A DNA stretch of 64,000 bases, taken from Tilletiaria anomala UBC 951 (lineage: Eukaryota > Basidiomycota > Exobasidiomycetes > Georgefischeriales > Tilletiariaceae). The translations under genes were made by a program, and so were the position numbers. The stretch spans positions 186,001 through 250,000 of the forward strand of contig NW_013547014.1 of the NCBI RefSeq assembly GCF_000711695.1, written 5' to 3'. Below, one piece after another: positions 1-11,425 of the stretch. Each line of letters begins with the position of its first letter. Within the stretch, counting starts at the first letter, position 1. The notes beneath the pieces are model-generated. The model was not told the origin of the DNA. It searched no databases and saw only the letters and a list, made by a program, of their open reading frames with translations.

Positions 1-574
1 TTAGCTGCGCGAGACCTCGTCTCCCGCCGATCTTTTCCTCAACGGCTTTACACGACTCACGCTCTCATTTTGGGCACTCCAAAGGCGTTCATCCTTGCTA
101 GCAGCGGCGAAACTGACTCCGGCAAGCGCCTGCGAACCAGCACCCCTGGCCTTCGTCCCTCTCTCCCTACCTAATCTGCCTACCCCTCGCCACAGATCCC
201 CTTGCACCGTCTGTGCCACGCGCTCACCCACACTCAGTGCACTTTCCTTTGTCCTGACCTTGCACCCTCGGCATTCTCTCCGCCCTAGAAAAGAGCTGCG
301 CCCTTCGACGCGCAGACATAGGTTAGGCGGCTGCACGCGCCCGCGAACACATTGGACCCTCGCCAAACGCACGTAGCATCAGCATACAGCCTGCGATGCC
401 GCTGGCCGCCGGCCAGCGACAGGCCCGTGGCGCAGCCGAACGACGGGACGGTGCAAAGGAAGCTTGGTCGTCCAAGTCGTCATTCCCATCATCGTTGTCA
501 TCATCATCATCACCGTCACCATCACCATCAGCATCACCGTCCTTTCCCTCGGAGGACGAATCACCGATCGAAGC
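1..574. other. 5' flank of the first gene
   Basis: No gene is supported here. The plus strand is pyrimidine-rich between about 95 and 300, as many fungal promoters are. An ATG at 396 opens a 139-codon Ser/Pro-rich frame ending at 815; it overlaps the first gene in another frame and is discussed there. A TCA-type trinucleotide run lies near 485-537. Confidence 0.4.
485..537. repeat. TCA/ATC trinucleotide run
   Basis: An imperfect run of TCA-type triplets on the plus strand. In one frame it encodes poly-Ser with Pro, and in another a run of Ile, Val and Thr. It lies just upstream of the chosen start of the first gene, so it may be 5' leader or coding depending on the true start. Confidence 0.6.
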
Positions 575-1783
575 ATGCCCCCGCTCTCAAGAAGCGCCAC
601 CGCATCAACACCAAGCGAAACGTCAGCGTATGGCTTCTCCGACCCGGGCCCCGCCCACGGCCTTCCGCCTAGCACGACCGTCTGCATCCGACGGCATTTG
701 CAACAGCACCGCTGCCACTGCTCGAGCTCGCGGAACGAGCAAACCTCAAGCGACAGCAGCAGCGGCGATCAACACGCCACCCCCGCGCTCGAAACGTCTC
801 GTGTGCCTTTTGTAGACGGCACCTCTGCCAGCGTTGGCAGCGGTAAAAGCAATGGCAGCGGTGGAGACAATTTGGAGCGTGGCGCCAGCGCGGGTGCAGC
901 GGCGATGTCGACCCCCGGAGCAGCAGTGGCAGAGACATCAAGAGGGCTCATCCTCTCGCCCTGCTCGGCATTGCTAGCGCGAGACTACGATGAAGAGGCG
1001 GGTGCGCAGCCGAATGCCGAGTCCAACCGCACTGCCGGCCCTCCGCACGTCTACATCCACGTGCACTCGAACTGCGCGGGGGGAGTGCCCACGACCGTGG
1101 CCGCGAACGGCGGGCGGTATGTCCGGCATGCAGACGCCCAGAGCGAGCTGAAGCGCTACGCTGCGTGGAACGCCATGGGGCGCGAGTGGGCTCGACGGCA
1201 GCGTGTGCTGCTGGGTGTCTACCACAGCGACGTGGACCGCGCTGTTGCAGGGTATGACGACCTGGCTGCTGCAAAGTCGCTTCCTGTTCTTCAGCAGCAG
1301 GTACAGCAGCCGCAGGTCACCTTGCCTCTGCAAGCGACACCTTCCGCTTCCGCTTCCTCCCTTGGGATCGCCGGCAGCGATGTCTCACTGCTCAGTCCAT
1401 CGCGACACAGCACGGGCATGCGCATGAGCCTGAGCCTCGTGTCATCCACATCTTCCTCCTCCACCGGCACTTGCACCCTCGCCCAGGCCGGCCCGCACAT
1501 GCACGTCAGCACGCAGAGCAGCATCATCACCAACAGCAGCAGCAGCAGCGATGGGGGCGGCGGCGGCGGGAACACAACCAAGCACCTCGCAGCAGAAGCA
1601 GCCGCCGCGACGCGCCTGCGCAGTCTCGGCAGCATGCTGACGTCCTTCGACATCCTGCTCGAAGGGCGCAGCGCCTCTTTCGGCGGGCTCAGCGCGCTTG
1701 TGCACAGCGCCGACGAGCTCCGCACCTCCCTCGACAGCTTGCTCAATCTGCGTGACGCCCGCACCCAGGCGAGCGTTTCTTAA
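575..1783 (+). CDS. Unrecognised Ser/Ala-rich protein (402 aa)
   Basis: I do not recognise this protein. It is a single open frame. The first ATG with a purine at -3 in this frame is at 575, and the frame stays open upstream to about 464 without another ATG. Residues 1-155 are Ser/Thr/Gly-rich and look disordered. Residues about 158-235 are the most protein-like block, with aromatic and charged residues (YIHVHSNC, LKRYAAWNAMGREWARRQR). A Ser- and Gly-rich linker follows, including a run of Gly, and residues about 339-402 look like an amphipathic helical tail rich in Ala and Leu. The overlapping frame 396-815 carries a basic patch (AKRQRMASP) and could be the true N-terminus joined by an intron, but I could not find a convincing junction. 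No membrane segment or signal peptide is visible. Confidence 0.45.
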   Translation: MPPLSRSATASTPSETSAYGFSDPGPAHGLPPSTTVCIRRHLQQHRCHCSSSRNEQTSSDSSSGDQHATPALETSRVPFVDGTSASVGSGKSNGSGGDNLERGASAGAAAMSTPGAAVAETSRGLILSPCSALLARDYDEEAGAQPNAESNRTAGPPHVYIHVHSNCAGGVPTTVAANGGRYVRHADAQSELKRYAAWNAMGREWARRQRVLLGVYHSDVDRAVAGYDDLAAAKSLPVLQQQVQQPQVTLPLQATPSASASSLGIAGSDVSLLSPSRHSTGMRMSLSLVSSTSSSSTGTCTLAQAGPHMHVSTQSSIITNSSSSSDGGGGGGNTTKHLAAEAAAATRLRSLGSMLTSFDILLEGRSASFGGLSALVHSADELRTSLDSLLNLRDARTQASVS

Positions 1784-1977
1784 TGACGATACGACGCGGC
1801 GAAGTTGGCCGAGGAAGGGGTTTCTTTGGGTTTGCTTTCGTTCGATCTGCACTATTTTTGGGTTTTTGTGGGATACAGTGATTTTGTTGTACTATCGTAG
1901 GGACGAAACACGCACACAGAATACAACACTGTTGTTCGCTTGTTATGGTTACGATAGTCAAGATGGTTGCGCTACAA

Positions 1978-4900
1978 TCATAATTCCCCGGACGCGCCTG
2001 GACCGACGCCAAGGCCAGCACCTGTACCTGTACCTGCACCTCCCTCGTCCTCTTCGCCCTCCCCCTCACCTTCATCCCCGCCGCCAAGTCCCAAGTCCAG
2101 CAATTGCCCGCGCCTGAAGCGCTCGGTACGAGTGAGGGGGATGCTCCGCGCCACAAAGCACGCTATGAGCGCCATCAGCCCGGCGAAGCGCAAGACCCAA
2201 GCGACTTGTGAAGCGCTGGCTGCCGCCGCCGCATATGTAGCAGCAGGCGGATGTTGCCGCGCCACCGCTCCGTAGGAGAATGCATTATCTCGTTGAGGAG
2301 ATGCGGACAGCAGCACACGCGCAAAGCTGACGAAGACAGAGGTGACCTCGTTGCTGCGGCTGCCGCTGGCATCGCTATCTCCGTCGCGCAAGGGTTGTTT
2401 ATGGCTTGGATCAGTGATGGCGAAAAGGACAGAGGCAATGAAGGACATCTGCAAAGCGAAGAAGACTCTCATTCATCAGTCTGCACTAATTTTCCATGCT
2501 CAATACGCGTTTCGCACGCGGTAACATTTGTTAACTCACCAGCAGCTGGGGGATGACGATGGCCACGTTGTGAATGCCAAGAATTGTACCAGTCATGACC
2601 CCTTCGTCCTGCACGATGCTTGGTGGAACCTCTGGTACGGTGATCTGGCTGCTGCTGACACCTCCGTTGTTGCCGTTGTGCCACGCTGGTCGCAGCGGCT
2701 GGCAGTCCCTCAGCGCTGCTTGTGCATCGTTCCGTGCGCTATTCCTGGCCGGTGAAATAGGGGTGGTGACATCTAACAAGCTGTTCTCCGTGGGGTACGG
2801 CTCGTCTTCTCCCTGCAATGAAAACCCAGCCTGCCGTTCGCGCTCTGCGAGCGTGGCCTGCTCCTGGGCCAGCATTTCACTTCGGCGCCAACGTTCCTGT
2901 CTCCTCTGCGCCGAGCGTCGCGGCCCATAATGGTCGTCGTCAAACTCGAACGGCGAGACGCCGAGAGCCGTCTCGCGCACAAACTCGCCTATCAGCGCAT
3001 ACGGCGCCCAAGCGCTGATCGACCACGGCACGCCCACGAGGGCGATTAGCACGACCGCTTGGGGAGGCGTGTGCACGAAAAAGGTGCCGCACATGATGAG
3101 CGCGAAGCTGAAGCAGCCGAAAGACCAAAAGCTGCGCAAAGTTATGCCATATCTGAGCGCACGGTAGATGCGGTGTGTCCGTTTTGAGGTCCATGACCGC
3201 AGCGAAACATGTGAAGTGTGTTCCGCGCTGACTGGAAGCGGTTGCTGCGCTTGTGGTACTGCCTCTGTCAGGGCGGGAGCTCGTGCATGCGAATCACTGC
3301 CAAGCGCCAAGTATGGTAGCAGGACTCCTGCTGCGAGCGCGACGAGGGCGTACATGAGCATGGAAAAGCTGCCTTGCTCGACATCCCGATCGCTCCCGGG
3401 GCTGTCTGCATAATTCCCCATTTTGCCATGCAAATCGTGCTGCAGCTTGATCTCTAGGTAATATGTGGTCGCGTAGAAGAGAAAGCCGAACCAGGAGCAA
3501 AAATTGAATGCCTGCGTTGCACAGATTCGGCGAACGGGTCGTGGAAGTCGTCGCGTTGTATTCCAAATGCCTTGCAGCGACTTGCGCAGCTTTTGCCCGA
3601 GTGGCAACTTGGTACCTGCAATTTCTATGCCGTCACTGACTGGTATATGCTCGCGGCTAGTGTTAAGCTTCGGGTGCTCGGTGGTGCTTGCGCACGTGAT
3701 GCCTACGCAAAGCAGCATAGTGACAAGGGAAAAGAGTGAGAAGCATCGGAACTGCCCGCCGCCTACCCATGAGAGCAGCGGCCACCTTCCTAGATCGATC
3801 CAACCAGCCAAGTATCCAAGCATATTGCCGGCATTGCTCATGATGCCCTGCCATGCATTCGCGTCGGTCTGCTGGCTCGTCGGGCTGATATCGAGAATGA
3901 GCGTGCGCGATGAAGCCTGCAAGCCATTGAGGGCAAAGTCAAGCACCCAGAAAGAGATGATGGAGAGCACTTGCGTCGTGTAGTGGGCAGCGTGGTTGCG
4001 TACAGGATCCCAGTCACCCAGTCCAACGCCTAGAACGTCGACGAGAAAGAAGGAGAGAGGCGAGGCGAACGCAAGCGTGAGCGTGCTCAGGCACAGGAAG
4101 CCAGCGGAGAACAGCATGAACTTCCGCCGCCGATATTTGGACGCAACGTCTGCATCTGACAGCGCGCCAACGACAGGCTGGACGAATAGGCCAGATGCTG
4201 GACCTGCGATCCAGACGAGCGAGACGGCTTCCTTGGACATGCCCAAGCTCAACAAGAACGGCGTGCCGTATGCGAGCTCGAGCGTCCAAACCACTTGGGC
4301 GCCGGCGAGGGATAGTGTAAGCAGCGCCAGCCGTAATGAAGAAAGCGGTGCTTCTGGGTCATAAGTTGCTTCCTCGATGGTCTCTTGCGCTCGACTGAAG
4401 AAGTAGGAATGAGTCGAGCCCGACGGGTCTGCATCCTCCTCCTCGTGGAAATATGATCCGCCGGTCCAAACCCCTTTTATGCTGCCATAGGCTCTCCTAG
4501 ACCATCTCTTCATGTTGATCCTGATACTCAATGGGTCGCCATCTCGTGGCTGCAGTCCCCTCGAGGAGAAGCTGCCGGCAAGACCGCTGCGCTGTTGCAG
4601 CTGCTTCATACGCTTTGCATCAGCGCTTTCTTGCCGCCATATATGCCATCTGTTCCAGCGCGATATATCTTGCTGCGGCGGTGGACCCAAGACGGGCGCG
4701 CTTGGTCTTTGTGCGGCAGTCGAAGTCGATGCGAGCGCCCCAGCAGCTTCGGACGAGGCCCCAGCTTCTCTCCTGCCATGTCGGCGCGCGGCATCGATGG
4801 CGCCGTACCCGCGTCCATTGCGTACACAGCTGCTAGATCCGGCGCTATCGGCCGCCAGCAACTCACGGAGCGACTGCGGTGCCTTCAGAGGACCTTGCGG

Positions 4901-5032
4901 CGGCGTTGTAGCGTCTTGATCTTGCGACTCGTTTTGTGAAGACGGTCCAGCTATTGGCCACGTCGGGGACGAAGGGTGCGCCGGCGTGAAACGAGGCAAG
5001 GGCGGCCCTGCTGATGACGGGTTGTGCGCCAT
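1978..5032 (-). CDS. Sucrose/alpha-glucoside:H+ symporter, GPH (SLC45-like) family
   Basis: A plasma-membrane type sugar:proton symporter of the glycoside-pentoside-hexuronide family, similar in layout to fission yeast Sut1. Exons are 5032-2540 and 2448-1978; the intron has gtgagt and tttgcag ends. The product is 987 aa. The start at 5032 sits in an ideal context (gccATGg). Residues 1-230 are hydrophilic and probably cytosolic. The first membrane helices (AGAQVVWTLELAYGTPFLL) and the loop after TM2 (GALSDADVASKYRRRK) carry the family hallmark of an acidic/basic loop. A charged insertion of about 130 residues (from EFDDDHYGPRRSAQ) sits before the last helices. The last helix (FAGLMALIACFVARS) lies in exon 2, followed by a Gly/Glu-rich tail. 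Substrate is inferred from family only; maltose or sucrose are the likely choices. Confidence 0.88.
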
Positions 5033-5411
5033 GGCTGCTGCGGTCGAGACTTGCGTCAAAACCAAGGAGCTGTCCCTCACCAACTTGGCGCCGCTGTGGG
5101 TTTTATGTACCGAGCAGCAAATTCGAACATGTTTAGAGCAAGTTACGGCAATGTGAGCTCTCACATTGGGTTACAAGTCGCAGCTCGCGTTAATCTCAGC
5201 CAAATAAGCAGCGACGGCGCGGCAGTGACGGCACATTGCATCGCCCACTCGTGTTTGCTGATACCGATAACCATGTTCGGACCATTGGAAAACAAGCGTA
5301 AATTTGCACAAACTGCATCTGCAGCTATTTCAATGACATTCACAGCTATGTTCTAACTTCGAATGGGTATTGAAACATCGAATGTCCTGTGTTTTCTGTG
5401 GTTATACCACC
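5033..5411. other. Spacer upstream of the sugar symporter
   Basis: This 379-bp stretch holds the 5' flank of the symporter gene and the 3' flank of the MDR reductase gene, both on the minus strand. I see no gene, clear TATA element or repeat in it. Confidence 0.5.
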
Positions 5412-6730
5412 CTACGCGCTGATCGTGTACGCGAGCTTCTCTGCGCTGACCTTACTCTCCCGCATGTACTTCATGCCTTCATGGATCGACTGAATCCCAC
5501 CGTCCATGTGCTTGATCTTGTTGGACTTGAGCAGGCCTTTGGCAAACAGATGGTGCAGGAGGCCCTTGTCCCCGTCAAGCCACAGCTTCATCCACTCGAA
5601 GTCGGTCGCAACTTCCGCACGGTCGTAGACTCTCTTGCCATAAGAAAACTCGTCTCCGAGAGAAGAGTAGATACTGAACCGGAGAAAGAGGCGAGAAAAG
5701 CATTGCTAGTTAGAGATTAGTTTGCCAGGTGTCCTTTGCGATACCTGGCATGTGCTCACAGGGTGTGAATGATCTGCACATCGTTTCGGAGCTCCCTGGC
5801 GTTCTTGTCAGGCGCGAGGAGCACGGCGATCTTGCCGCCGCTGGTACCCAGGCTCCTGGCGCAGAAGCTCTGCGTTCCATTTTCCGAGATGCAATCAAGC
5901 GCAATGTTGAGGTCCGGATGGGCCTTGCTGATTGCCTCCGGCACGCTCTCATCCTTGTAATCGTGCGCTTCCTGCGCGCCGAGAGACTTGACCAGCTTGT
6001 GGTTCTTGGGCGACGCGGTCGTGATCACGTAGTAACCCGCAATAGTGCCAAGCTGAATCGCGTACTGGCCCACAGAGGTCGAGCCGGCCCAGACGAGCAG
6101 CTTCGGGGAGTCCTTGGTGATCTGTGGAATGGAAGTGATGGAGGAAGATGGAGCCTTCACATTCAATCGCTGGAAGAGCGCCTGTTAAGGAGGAAAAGAA
6201 CACTAGCCCTGAGTAAGACGAGAAAGCGCGTGCCACTTGGTTTTGCGCGCACCTGCACGGCTGTCTCGCCTGCGATGCCCATACTCGCTGCTTCGGCATC
6301 GGAGAGAGCATCGGGGATCTTCATGACGCCTGCAGCCTTGGCAGTGAGAAATTCAGCAAAGCTTCCCTTGTTTGGGTACTTGCCACCGTGTACAAATCCC
6401 GAGACGCGGTCGCCTTTCTTGAGTCCATTGCTCACGCCTGGACCAAGTCCTTCGACGATGCCAGCGAAATCGCAGCCGACCGTCACGCCTGAAGGAGAAA
6501 TGAAGGCAACGTGTTTCCAGTCAGTGGGCTGTCAGAGATTGGAACGTCGCGTCAGCGATGCAGGGAAAGAGTTGCACTTGTCGAAGAGAAGTTCGACTTA
6601 CGTTGAGAGTGACGGCTTTTGTGCAGATCAGGATCTCGCCTTGCCCAGGCTTCGGGGTGTCTACGAGCTCGACATTGGACTGGTGCACGTCGACCGTCCT
6701 GACGGCCTGCATCTTCGGTGGAGAGGACAT
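5412..6730 (-). CDS. MDR-family reductase (trans-enoyl/quinone reductase type)
   Basis: A medium-chain dehydrogenase/reductase that should reduce an activated double bond or quinone with NADPH. Exons run 6730-6602, 6528-6253, 6181-5760 and 5673-5412; all introns are GT-AG (73, 71 and 86 nt). The 362-aa product has the usual length. The GroES-like N-terminal half has ILICTKAVTLNPTDWKH and VGCDFAGIVEGLG. The Rossmann motif is at residues 164-177 (LVWAGSTSVGQYAI). The zinc-ligand cysteines and histidines of alcohol dehydrogenases are absent, which fits the ToxD/LovC-like trans-enoyl reductase or zeta-crystallin-like group. Such genes occur both in secondary-metabolite clusters and alone; no polyketide synthase is nearby, so a stand-alone detoxification or lipid role is likelier. 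A TATA element lies about 90 bp upstream. Confidence 0.9.
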
Positions 6731-7450
6731 TTTGGTTCTTTCGTTTATATGAGGAGTGCAAAAGACAGCGACATGGAGAGTAACTGATGCGTTTGCGACT
6801 GAAGTCAGAGAGAGGCACCATTTATACGACCGCCCATGATGCATGTGAGCTCTTGACCCGATCATGCCCACGGAGCTCATGGAGACCCTCCAAGCTGGCG
6901 GGCGGCGGAGAATGAGGCAATTCTGTTTACGTATTTACGTCATTCTCTCTCCACCGTTAAACCCGACGACAGCAACTCCGGGTATAAGCATGCTCACCAT
7001 TGCTGCTGCGTCTCGCACGGCTGGCTCGATTTACAGCCTCAGCGCTTAGGAGGCCTAATTATAGTCAATGCAAGGTAATAATAACGTTTGGTCGAATTCC
7101 CAGAGATCATTAGAGATAGGAACAGAACGGCATAAGGAGGAGCAAGCTAGCACCTGTACACTTGCTGGCGAAACAGCGACGCGAAGAGGGCAAAGCCGAA
7201 CAAAAAGAGAGCCCAAGGGGAATGGGCGGGGCAAAAACTAGCTAGCGAACGAGCGCTTCGCTCGTTTGTTCGGTACTCGATGGAAGGGGCGGTCTCAGGT
7301 GGCTCGGTTGGGTCGTTGGTAGGTTTCGGCTTTGCAGGCGGGAGAGCTCGAGTCGGGTCTACCGGGAAAGGGAAACACAGAATATGACAACCAATAACGA
7401 TCACCAAGGAGACAAAGTCTTAAAAAGTGTCGATGCAATTGCGTCGCGCA
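6731..7450. other. Intergenic: reductase promoter and Iml2 3' flank
   Basis: Besides the TATA element listed separately I see no gene. The stretch contains the 5' leader of the reductase and the 3' flank of the Iml2-like gene, both on the minus strand. Confidence 0.5.
6821..6826 (-). promoter_or_regulatory. TATA element of the MDR reductase gene
   Basis: The minus strand reads gtcgTATAAAtgg here, about 91-96 nt upstream of the reductase ATG at 6730. A canonical TATA box at this spacing suggests a regulated, possibly stress-induced, promoter. Confidence 0.5.
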
Positions 7451-10400
7451 TCACTTCGAGTCGAGGCCGTTCAGGGCGCCTACGAGGACCAAAGAGCGTC
7501 AGGAGGAAGCTCCGGGGGAAAGATGAACGCGCGTGCAGCAGGAAGGCGACTCACCATTTGAGCGAAGCAGACACATGTTCTGTGGGTATTTCACGTGGGG
7601 AAAAAGGAATGTGTTGTTAGCCAAGATGCACGAGAAAGACGCTGAGCGGTCCAGGGAACGGAGGAGTATGGCGCACCTGCATTGAGTATTTTCCCTCGCG
7701 GCCTTTGTCGCCGAGATTCTTGCCGCTGAGGATGAGGTTGAACTCGTCCCTGGCGTCGGACTTCCTGCCCATGGAGGCGTATAGGCGCCCGAGCTCGTAG
7801 TGCGCAAAGTAGAGGAGGTAGTGGTCCGTCGTCAACTTTGTGCCATTCGCAATGACGTTTTTCAGCGACATCTCTGCCTGCTCCTCGGCCTCCTCTTTGG
7901 GGATGGGCGACTCGCGCGGACGCGCCTTGGCGTGCTGTTCCGGGTGGGCAATGTACTTGAGCGTGACGGCGCGCAGGAAATGCGCGAGGCAGTAATCGTC
8001 CCAGAACTCGTCTTCTCCCGAGTGGTACGAGGCAGGCTCCGACTCGTGTGCCTGCACCTGGCGCAGCGCCTGCGAGACGGTGACAAGGTGCTCATCGGCG
8101 AGGATGTAGCGCGGGGCGTTCGAGACGCAATGGTAAAAGTACGAGAACTCGAGCGCAGGGAGCAGCAGGCGGCCCTGCTCCTGAAACTTTTTCGCCTTGC
8201 GTGCGACAAACTTCTCAAGAGGGATCGACTTGCCGGCGATGCGTTGCATAAGATCAGGCGTCTTGATGATGATCTTGCCGGCCTCCTTGACCTTGCCGTC
8301 GGGGTCGGATGAATAGAGGTTGACACCTTTGCCGTAGTTGTACACGGCCTTGGACCAGTTACTGTCGTTGAGCAGAACTTCGAAGCAACTGTACGCCTCG
8401 TTCCATTGCCCGAGAGACATCTGGCAAAGACACATGTCCCACCAGCAGATGTGCTGCAGCTGGATGTATTCGCGCTGCACGTCGCGCGCCTTGACAAACT
8501 GCTTGATGGCCTTTTCGGCGAGCGTCTGCGTCGAGTAGAGGCGACCGGAAAAGTAGAGGAAGAAGATGCCCTGCGGGTAGCGGTCGAGGTTGTAGTGCAG
8601 GATCTTGTCGGCATAGTTGATGTCGACTCCGTTGACAGGCATAAACGTAGAGATGACCCTAAGCAAAGCAAAGCAAAATCAACGGCACCACACGAGCAAA
8701 GTCAGCACGAGTCAGTGCAGCTCGACGACCCAGGACGCACAGTTCGTAGAGTAAGATTCCCATGTCGCAGATGACGCGACGGATGCCCTCCTCCTCGAGG
8801 GGCATGCCTGGCTTGATGTGCTGGGGGTTGGTGCTCCACTCGCCGGCCCTGCCAAGAATGCTGAGCCCCTCGATGCAATCGCCTGTGTACCCAAAGACCT
8901 CCATGATCTTGAGCACCTTGCCGGGGAGCAGGCCGAGGATCATGCTCATGAGACCATTGCCGAGGTAGACGCCGCTGCGGAAATCCTCGTCGATGCTCTC
9001 GTCGATGGCTCCGCGGCGCTTCTTGCTGGCCTGCTCATCGGCCCATTCGACGTACTTGGCAAGGGAGCGGTAGATACCGTAGGCGTTGCGCATGTTGAGC
9101 GCCTCGGCGACAAAGCCGAAAAAGTCGCCCGAATAGAGGATGCCCATGACGGCCTTGAGCAGCACGCTCTCGGCATACACGAGCTCGGCGTGGCGCTGGA
9201 CGTGCGTCATGCTGTGCATCGCCGACGGCGACTGGCCCGTGCCGCGCACGAAGCGGCCAAAGTTGGCGACGGAGTTGGTCGGCTTGCGCAGCAGCTGCGC
9301 AATGTGGATCGTGTCCTTACAGAACGAGATGGCCACCGCCAGGTCCTCGGGCTCAAACGTCTGCGCGTGACGTAGTAGAGGCCACAAATGTTGTTAGCAC
9401 GCGTCCCGCATTGGTCTTGTGCACTCTTCGCGCAACTCACCATGAACCCCTTGATGACAGCGATGAGCGCGGCACCGAGGGCGTAGTACAGCTTGCGGTC
9501 CGCGTACCGTTTGACGATTTCCTCCGCCTCGAGCATCTTGCTGTTCAGGAAGAGGTGCAGTGCGCGGCGCGCCTGCTCGACGTCCTCGCGCAGCTCATCG
9601 GCGCTCTGCTGCACATCGTCCACGCGCAGCTTAGCGACCGCCGCCGCCTTGGTGCGCACATACTCTGGCGTCTCCTTCTTCATCCTACCCTCGGACCGGC
9701 TCGAGATGGACGTAACGCGGTCGCGGCCGCCGCCGGCGGTGCCACTGGAGATGCTCGCACGCGGACAAGCCGGCACCGGTGTGCTGCCGCCATCGTTCAG
9801 ATCGGGGGTGCGCGGCGGGACGGCGTGAGGCGGCGCGCTCTGCCCGCGGTGCCGATGCCTGCCTGGGTAGAGGCCGGCCGCAGCATCGTGCGCTTCCTCA
9901 TCGGCAGCGAGGCGCTGGGCCTCCTGTTCGGCATGGCTGGGTGCGTGCGCGTGCGAGCGGTGCTGCTGCTGCTCGGGGGTAGCGGTCTCGTCATCCTCGC
10001 TGCGCTCCGAGATGTGCGAGAGGTCATTAGCATCATGGAACTCGTCCTCGCCATCTGTCTCGTCGTCGTCGCCACCGAAGCCGACGAGGTGCGACGTGCC
10101 CGAGCTGATGGTCCCGACAGTTGTGGCAATGTATTCCCTGTAGCCACCGCTTTGCTCGTCGTCAGCGTCGCCGCGACTGCTCTTGCTGCTCGTTGCTGCT
10201 GGTGCAGCCGCGGGCTGTGCGCCCTGGATAAAGTTCGGCTTGGGGACACGGTCAGGACTGCGCGGCGGTCGTTCGATAGTGCTGCTTCGCGCTACGGATC
10301 CGTTCACAGCAGCAACAGCACGCCCGATGCCGTCGTCCAGCTCGTCGGCATAGGCACTCGTATCGGTGCCAGGTGCGGCGGTGCGCACAAACGTCGCTGC

Positions 10401-11425
10401 TGGCGGCTCCCACTCCGCCTGGCCCTCGCCCCGCTCTGCGGGATCGCCCTGCGCGAGATGCGGCGAAGAGCGCGCCTGCTGGGCGTACTTGGCCGGGATG
10501 GGGGGCACGTGCGCTGATCCGCTCTGATGCTGCTGCTGCGGGTGAGACTGCGGCGGTTGCAGCTGGCCGTTTGCGTTCACATTCGCACTGGCATTCGCGG
10601 CGGCATGGCCGATGTTCTCGGAACCAGTGTACGAAGAAGAGCGCCGGCCGGCGGCGGCAGCAGCGCCGCCGCCGAATTTGGGCAGCTTGAGGCTGATGCG
10701 GCGAAAGCTGCTCTTGGACTTGATGCTTGCCGCGTCGTCCACGGGCATGGAGCCATTCCTGGTGCTAGATGTTCGGTTGGTGTATGAATTTCCGTTTCCG
10801 TTAGCGCTGCCGTTCTTGGGCATGGGAGGCATGGACGCCTTGGCGTCGTCGCGTGATGTCTTGCGGCGGAGCAGCCGCGATATGCGGCGTGCTGGCTGCT
10901 GTTTCGGCTGTACATCTCCGTCTTGCTGGGGTTGGCTGTGCAGTGGCTGAGCAGGGTGCTGATTGGGCATGGAAGAGTTTCCGTTAAGGATGCTGCCGCA
11001 TGATGCGTCGCTGGCGGGGTGAAGACGGAGGAAAAGAAAAACGACGGGGGGGGGGAACGAACGTCAGACTGCCGCCTGCATACCAAGCCCGGCATTGAAG
11101 GCTGAGAGCAGAACACTCACCCAGCTGAAGGGGAAGCGGGATGCTGCTTGCTGCTAACGCTGGTGTTCTTCGAGTGCCTTCCCGCGGTGCCGGTGCTCGT
11201 GGCGGAGCGCTTACCGGCGCTGCCTTTGGACATGATGCTCTGTGAGTCGGCGGCGGCGCCGCGGTTCTTTTGCCGCTGCAGGACGCCGTCGGTGCTGGAG
11301 AAAAAGGCGCTGCCGGACGGGGGTTGGAGGTCGCCTCCAGCGCTGGCGCTGCTGATGTCTGCGGCGATGCTGGAGTCCATGCCAGCGAGGATGGACTTGC
11401 GGGAGGGGGAGTTGATGGAGGTCAT
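7451..11425 (-). CDS. IML2: Iml2/TTC39 family protein with long disordered N-terminus
   Basis: A member of the Iml2/TTC39 (outer mitochondrial membrane, lipid-droplet and inclusion-body clearance) family. Exons: 11425-11121, 11010-9441, 9360-8741, 8658-7677, 7579-7555 and 7479-7451; introns 110, 80, 82, 97 and 75 nt, all GT-AG and frame-consistent. The product is 1176 aa. Residues 1 to about 570 are Ser/Ala/Gln-rich and disordered, with basic patches (RRISRLLRRKTSR). The conserved domain starts near residue 580 (ALHLFLNSKMLEAEE) and runs through FGRFVRGTGQSPSAMHS, GDFFGFVAEALNMR, VISTFMPVNGVDINYA and KYSMQNMCLLRSNGALNGL, with TPR-like helices near the end. The join at 8741/8658 restores LLYELVISTFMP, a family signature. 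The penultimate exon is only 25 nt. The start at 11425 is the first ATG of the 5' exon, in a weak context; the ATG at 10970 is an alternative. Confidence 0.88.

Noticed and set aside
1-372. Minus-strand open frame of 123 codons at the window edge
   Set aside because: It starts at a non-ATG codon or weak ATG context, has only Arg/Gly-rich translation and no motif. GC-rich DNA often keeps such frames open.
5412-6730. Secondary-metabolite cluster around the trans-enoyl-type reductase
   Set aside because: No polyketide synthase, NRPS, P450 or cluster regulator is present nearby. Its neighbours are a sugar symporter and an Iml2-like gene.
9411-10517. 368-codon plus-strand frame opposite the Iml2-like gene
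   Set aside because: It is antisense to a well supported spliced gene with family motifs. Its composition is that of a shadow of GC-rich coding DNA.
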